From the NCBI GenBank assembly GCA_018004645.1, contig JAGNBV010000007.1, positions 12,929 to 60,226 on the forward strand: 47,298 bases of DNA. Reading direction: 5' to 3'. The DNA comes from Bacteroidales bacterium. Lineage in GTDB: Bacteria > Bacteroidota > Bacteroidia > Bacteroidales > CAIWKO01. The position numbers were made by a program, and so were the translations under genes. Within the stretch, counting starts at the first letter, position 1. Every line of letters starts with the position of its first letter. The notes under the pieces were generated by a model that worked only from the letters and a program-made list of their open reading frames with translations, did no database searches and was not told where the DNA came from. Shown one piece after another: positions 43,780 to 47,298 of this stretch.

Positions 43780-44874
43780 TTACAAATTAAGAATATAATT
43801 AGTACTCCTCCCGCCTGATTTTTCCTGTTTTAAAATACCTTTGTCCATCAGGTCTTTGATATCTCTCAAAGCCGTATCGGGAGAGCATTTAGCCATTTTT
43901 GCCCATTTCGAGGTTTTTAACTTCCCGTCAAAACCATCAAAAAGCTTGTTGAGCATCAGCCGCTGACGGCTGTTCAACAGGGTTTCCTTGTGCTTATCCC
44001 AAAACTCAGCCTTGCGGATAACGCCTTGTATAGACTCTTCGGTACTTTGCAGTGCCCTGTATAAACAGTGCAGAAACCATACGAGCCATTCGGTTATATC
44101 GCCATCAGAAAACTGAACCTTTTGCAAGACCTTATAATAAAGTTTTCTTTCCTTTAAAATCTGGTTTGAAAGGCTGTAAAACCGTTGCGGGCTTTCATCA
44201 GAACGGGTCAGCAATAAATCGGAAATTGCCCTTGCTATACGCCCGTTACCATCATCAAAAGGATGAATAATGATGAACCAAAAATGCGCAATGGCAGATT
44301 TCAACACCATATCCAGCTTGGTGTCCTTGTTAAGCCATTTCAAAAACGCCTTCATTTCGCCGGGCACCCGGGCAGGAGGAGGCGCTTGAAAATGAATTTT
44401 TTCTTTGCCCATAGCGCCCGATACAACCTGCATTTCGCCCTTACGGTAGCAAGCGGTATCAATTTTATACATACCACTTCTTCCGGTGGGGAAAAGAGCC
44501 GCATGCCAACCAAATAAACGTTCTTCATCGAGCGGTTTCCGGTAATGCTGTGTCGCATCAAGCATCATTTCCACCACACCATCTACATATCTGCTGGTAT
44601 TTACCATTCCCGCGCATTTCAGCCCAAGTTTTCTGGCAATGGATGAACGCACCTGGTCATAATTGAGTATTTCGCCTTCTATTTCTGACGATTTCAACAC
44701 ATCGAGTGTCAGCGTGGTGAGCGTGTTTTCTTCCTTTATTGAAAACCCCAATGCGTTAATCTGCCCCCAAAGTCTTCCCTGCAAGTGCCGTACGGTGCCC
44801 AGTATTACCTGGATTTCTTTCTCGTCCCAGTAAAAATCAGGCCAGTCGGGGTATTGATAGATATATTTTGCCAT
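43780..44874 (-). CDS. Fic-family protein (DUF4172 type) AMP-transferase with inhibitory motif
   Basis: The 364-aa protein begins with the DUF4172 helix pair typical of this Fic subgroup (WPDFYWDEKEIQVIL). SSEIEG (62-67) is the S/T-x-x-x-E-G/N inhibitory helix that blocks ATP until moved, placing it in class II. The Fic core carries HPFDDGNGR (204-212), the complete catalytic motif for AMP transfer. The C-terminal 70 residues form a winged helix (SKWAKMAKCSPDTALRDIKDLMDKGIL) that could bind DNA. It modifies protein hydroxyls, with the target unknown. It has its own promoter with an inverted repeat. Confidence 0.92.
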   Translation of the reverse strand: MAKYIYQYPDWPDFYWDEKEIQVILGTVRHLQGRLWGQINALGFSIKEENTLTTLTLDVLKSSEIEGEILNYDQVRSSIARKLGLKCAGMVNTSRYVDGVVEMMLDATQHYRKPLDEERLFGWHAALFPTGRSGMYKIDTACYRKGEMQVVSGAMGKEKIHFQAPPPARVPGEMKAFLKWLNKDTKLDMVLKSAIAHFWFIIIHPFDDGNGRIARAISDLLLTRSDESPQRFYSLSNQILKERKLYYKVLQKVQFSDGDITEWLVWFLHCLYRALQSTEESIQGVIRKAEFWDKHKETLLNSRQRLMLNKLFDGFDGKLKTSKWAKMAKCSPDTALRDIKDLMDKGILKQEKSGGRSTNYILNL

Positions 44875-44894
44875 CTGATAACCTCTTTATGCGG

Positions 44895-44935
44895 CAAATA
44901 TACAAAATATTCTCCGCATTTTTAATGAGAATATT
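44895..44935 (-). promoter_or_regulatory. Fic promoter with perfect inverted repeat
   Basis: On the minus strand TATATTTG (44895-44902) is the -7 element. Just upstream, AATATTCTC (44906-44914) and GAGAATATT (44927-44935) form a perfect 9-base inverted repeat covering the spacer and -33 zone, a likely operator. The winged helix of the Fic protein itself is one candidate binder. Confidence 0.5.
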
Positions 44936-45066
44936 GAAATTAATCATTGCATTATACTATTTTTTTTATAAACAGAAAACCCCGCACCAATAACGAAAAA
45001 TCAGATTATTCTACAGGGGCAGACATTTTGTTCCTTTACAGTAATAATGCAAACAGAAGATCACCC

Positions 45067-45074
45067 TATCTTTG
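45067..45074 (+). promoter_or_regulatory. -7 element of the AraC/GyrI-like gene
   Basis: TATCTTTG, 17 bases before the start codon; no good -33 element was found. Confidence 0.4.
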
Positions 45075-45091
45075 CTGAAAAATAAAATCAG

Positions 45092-45943
45092 ATGAAAAAC
45101 GATACCATTACATACCACAAAGAGGCCATCAGAAAAATGATGGATTACATCAATGAAAATTTGTTCAACAGAACAAAACTAAGTATAAAAGAACTTGGCG
45201 AAGTAGCCCTGGTTTCTCCCAGACATGCTGTAAGGATCTTTAAGGCGGACACCGGTGAAACTCCCGGACAGTATATTCTTAGGTTACGTCTGGAAGCGGC
45301 AAGACAGATGCTGATTTCAGGAATGAGCATTTGGGAAACTTCGGAAAAGCTCGAATACAAAAACTGTCCGGCCTTTTCGGCTGAATACAAAAACCATTTC
45401 GGCTACCCGCCCTCAAAGGAAGGATGCGCATCACAACCCAAATATCAACCCTTAAAAAAACAAACCATCATGAAATTAAAAGAAAAAATCATCAACCTTG
45501 ATCCGCTGTCTGTCATCTTTGTGCAGTCCATCGGAAATTATAGCAGCAATGCCCCGGAAAAAGCGTGGAACACATTATGGGACTTTGTTGAAAAGAAAAA
45601 CATTGATGTGGAGAAATCAGAATATTTCGGCATTGTCCACGATGACACCGAAGTCACTAAAGCCACCCAATGCAGATACGACGCATGCATAACGGTTCCC
45701 AAAGATGTCAAACCCGAAGGCAAGATTGGCAACAAAACCCTCGACAGAGGCAAGTATGCGGTTTTCACGCACAAAGGCCCTTACAAAACGCTGGAAAAAA
45801 CTTATGACCAGATTTTCGGCCCCTGGCTTTCCGGTACAAAAGAACAGCTTGCCGACCTTCCCGTATTGGAAAAATATCTCAATGATCCTTTTGACACTAA
45901 GGCGGAAGATCTTATCACTGAAATCTATGTTCCTATTGTGTAA
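45092..45943 (+). CDS. AraC-family regulator with GyrI-like effector-binding domain
   Basis: The 283-aa protein has an AraC-type double HTH (about 10-110, KLSIKELGEVALVSPRHAVRIFK and GMSIWETSEKLEYKNCPAFSAEYK, ending FGYPPS). A linker and a GyrI/SbmC-like domain (about 125-283, SVIFVQSIGNYS, GKYAVFTHKGPYKTLEKTYDQIF, EIYVPIV) follow. This matches the Rob/SoxS-like plan in which a small hydrophobic or cationic ligand is sensed by the C-terminal domain. Targets are unknown. It is followed by a terminator and is monocistronic. Confidence 0.88.
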   Translation: MKNDTITYHKEAIRKMMDYINENLFNRTKLSIKELGEVALVSPRHAVRIFKADTGETPGQYILRLRLEAARQMLISGMSIWETSEKLEYKNCPAFSAEYKNHFGYPPSKEGCASQPKYQPLKKQTIMKLKEKIINLDPLSVIFVQSIGNYSSNAPEKAWNTLWDFVEKKNIDVEKSEYFGIVHDDTEVTKATQCRYDACITVPKDVKPEGKIGNKTLDRGKYAVFTHKGPYKTLEKTYDQIFGPWLSGTKEQLADLPVLEKYLNDPFDTKAEDLITEIYVPIV

Positions 45944-45951
45944 TAATTGAC

Positions 45952-45994
45952 AGGGCAGGTTCCTTTCCAAAGGGCTTGCCCTTTTTATTTTTTT
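45952..45994 (+). terminator. intrinsic terminator of the AraC/GyrI-like gene
   Basis: AGGGCA (45952-45957) pairs with TGCCCT (45977-45982), plus an inner pairing of CCTTT with AAAGG, followed by a long T-rich run. Confidence 0.7.
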
Positions 45995-46163
45995 ATGGAA
46001 CACCTACGTCAAAAGTTGATTTATTTTTCAGCAAAAACAAAAGAGCTGGAATCCTGCGGTGGTCCTGAAGAAAATGGCGCCTTGTTTGAAGAAGTTTTAA
46101 CCATTAAAATTAATTTTGATTAAAACTGAATTTTAGTTTCAACTGTTATTTATACATGACAAA

Positions 46164-46595
46164 TTATCGCCTCATTCGGTTGTTGAATTTTTCGATTTTC
46201 CGGTAATGCTCCGATAGTTTTTCATCGGTGTATCCGTACTTTTTTATATGTTTTTCAATTTCATCAAAAAGCAGGTCAAGAATTTCCTCCCGATCTTTTT
46301 TAAATATGGTAAAGATTACATGTAGCCTCCCGCCTATATGCTTTATCCTGAGCCTGGGGAAATTGTTTCTTTTAACATAATCGTTGTAAATTTTCAACCA
46401 ACGGTCCAAAAACTCATGTTCTTTTTCAAATGCAAGTCCTTTATTCTGAGATAGCAGGTCATAACTGATATCGCAGAATTTTATTTTGGGGTAAACAATG
46501 ATGTATGGAAGTTTGTTCTGAACACAATAGTCCCAAGTGTATGAAGCAGGCGTAATATTGTTTCTCCTGCAGACAGCGAATTCTCTTTTTTTCAT
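46164..46595 (-). CDS. hypothetical protein, second gene of an unknown pair
   Basis: An unrecognised 143-aa soluble protein, basic and rich in aromatic residues. Parts such as LPYIIVYPKIKF and RLHVIFTIFKKD suggest beta strands, and the C-terminal half is helical (EILDLLFDEIEKHIKK). No signal peptide or known motif. It begins 32 bases after the 178-aa gene upstream, so the two are probably cotranscribed. The pair resembles small toxin-immunity or phage-derived pairs only in size and layout. Confidence 0.6.
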   Translation of the reverse strand: MKKREFAVCRRNNITPASYTWDYCVQNKLPYIIVYPKIKFCDISYDLLSQNKGLAFEKEHEFLDRWLKIYNDYVKRNNFPRLRIKHIGGRLHVIFTIFKKDREEILDLLFDEIEKHIKKYGYTDEKLSEHYRKIEKFNNRMRR

Positions 46596-46627
46596 GTTTT
46601 ATTAATTTTTTAGTTCCTGAAATTATT

Positions 46628-47164
46628 TTAATTATCATCAACCTCATGTAGTCCATACAAAACAGACAATGCCTCCATAAACAAATGTATGAACTCATCC
46701 AGCTTTTTTGCCGCAAATTGTATTTTCTTCGATTTTAATCCGTCTGCAACTTCCTTTTTCAGTAAATGACTGCTGATATCAGCGTATTTGTCCCAGCAAT
46801 TGATGATAATGGAATACAATTCATTGAAATTTGAATACGGCAGCGGGTAACTGATTTTTTGATCTATAAATTTTTTAATATCATCCGGGCTGATCTCCAA
46901 AACCCTGATTCTTCCGGACCCTTCAAGTTTTTTGAATTCGTAAGTTGCGGGCTCACAGTCCCAGCTTTCATCCCAAAAACCATCATCGCCTGTTGGCTCG
47001 AGATTTAAATGATTCCCGAATATAAAAAGAAACATCTCAAGACGGCCAGAATCAAATTTATGAAACTCCGCAATATGGTGAGAAATATCAATATAATCAA
47101 AGTAGTTTTCTACGGTACAGGGATAAAAAACATTCCGCAAGCCATTGAATTCCGAAAAATACAT
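46628..47164 (-). CDS. hypothetical protein, first gene of an unknown pair
   Basis: An unrecognised 178-aa acidic protein. The N-terminal half holds several aromatic and acidic clusters (TGDDGFWDESWDCEP). The C-terminal half is helical (SFNELYSII-like, LKSKKIQFAAKKLDEFIHLFMEAL). No membrane segment or signal peptide. It shares direction and close spacing with the 143-aa gene. An immunity-type or adaptor role is possible but unsupported. No clear promoter motif lies upstream. Confidence 0.6.
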   Translation of the reverse strand: MYFSEFNGLRNVFYPCTVENYFDYIDISHHIAEFHKFDSGRLEMFLFIFGNHLNLEPTGDDGFWDESWDCEPATYEFKKLEGSGRIRVLEISPDDIKKFIDQKISYPLPYSNFNELYSIIINCWDKYADISSHLLKKEVADGLKSKKIQFAAKKLDEFIHLFMEALSVLYGLHEVDDN

Positions 47165-47269
47165 ATTGTTGAATAGTAGTGATGCGTTTAAAAATATTTA
47201 ATCTTTTAAAAGTACAATAAAAACAATATATACAGAACGTTCTTTAATTTTTTGATTTGATTTGCAGAA

Positions 47270-47277
47270 TAACTTTG
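47270..47277 (+). promoter_or_regulatory. -7 element of a gene starting at the window edge
   Basis: TAACTTTG followed 15 bases later by ATG (47293-47295) suggests the start of a rightward gene that continues outside the window. TTTG at 47251-47254 is closer than usual for a -33 element. Confidence 0.35.
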
Positions 47278-47298
47278 TAAGAAACCAAAGTTATGAAT

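Noticed and set aside
45995-46123. A 42-aa rightward frame after the AraC/GyrI-like gene
   Set aside because: It starts within the T-run of the terminator, with no promoter; probably chance.

Overview
The window looks like the chromosome of a Bacteroidota bacterium, probably an environmental member of the Bacteroidales or a neighbouring order, and at least part of it may come from a metagenome. Seven proteins end in type IX secretion (T9SS) sorting domains. Bacteroidota-type promoters (a -33 TTG/TTTG element, about 19 bases, then TAnnTTTG) recur upstream of genes. Shine-Dalgarno sequences are mostly absent. No rRNA, tRNA or CRISPR array was recognised.

Left end (1 to about 4450): an AT-rich accessory module that looks like part of an integrated single-stranded-DNA phage or small rolling-circle replicon. 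A leftward operon runs from a Cro-like HTH protein through an excisionase-like HTH protein, a small unknown, an SSB, another unknown and an HUH replication initiator. A divergent XRE repressor and a membrane protein complete a lysogeny-type switch. Capsid, packaging and integration genes, if they exist, lie left of the window.

4450-20900: host chromosome. It holds two T9SS surface proteins (LamG-like and YCF48/BNR propeller), a WYL regulator with a 137-aa partner, a small membrane protein, an M1 aminopeptidase with an OmpA-family protein, a tolC-hlyD-tsaB operon, another T9SS protein, a cupin-rsgA pair and a membrane GT-C/TPR protein.

20900-38400: a 1699-aa secreted mosaic protein (FN3, CUB-like, Cys-rich repeats, dockerin, cohesin-like, T9SS tail) sits downstream of a small secreted repeat protein. 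Then come a tandem universal stress protein, dtd, an apparently exported DUF362 ferredoxin-like protein, a SprB-repeat protein with a type B sorting tail, pbpC, a choice-of-anchor-L/PKD protein with a type B tail, and gap (GAPDH) with a near-perfect promoter.

38400-47298: an accessory-looking stretch. A WYL regulator is coupled to a Cas4-like/DEDD nuclease (DUF2779), followed by an AAA+ ATPase and a Fic AMP-transferase with an inverted repeat at its promoter. An AraC/GyrI-like regulator and two unrecognised genes close the window. The intergenic gaps at 31.8, 38.6 and 41.5 kb carry palindromic or repeat-bounded elements that look like non-autonomous mobile or repeat DNA.

The best candidates for something not yet described are the ssDNA-replicon switch module (20-4291), the WYL/Cas4-like/AAA/Fic stretch (38979-44874), the dockerin-plus-cohesin giant protein with its small partner (20914-26578), and the three intergenic elements. 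All assignments come from reading motifs by eye; no database search was run.
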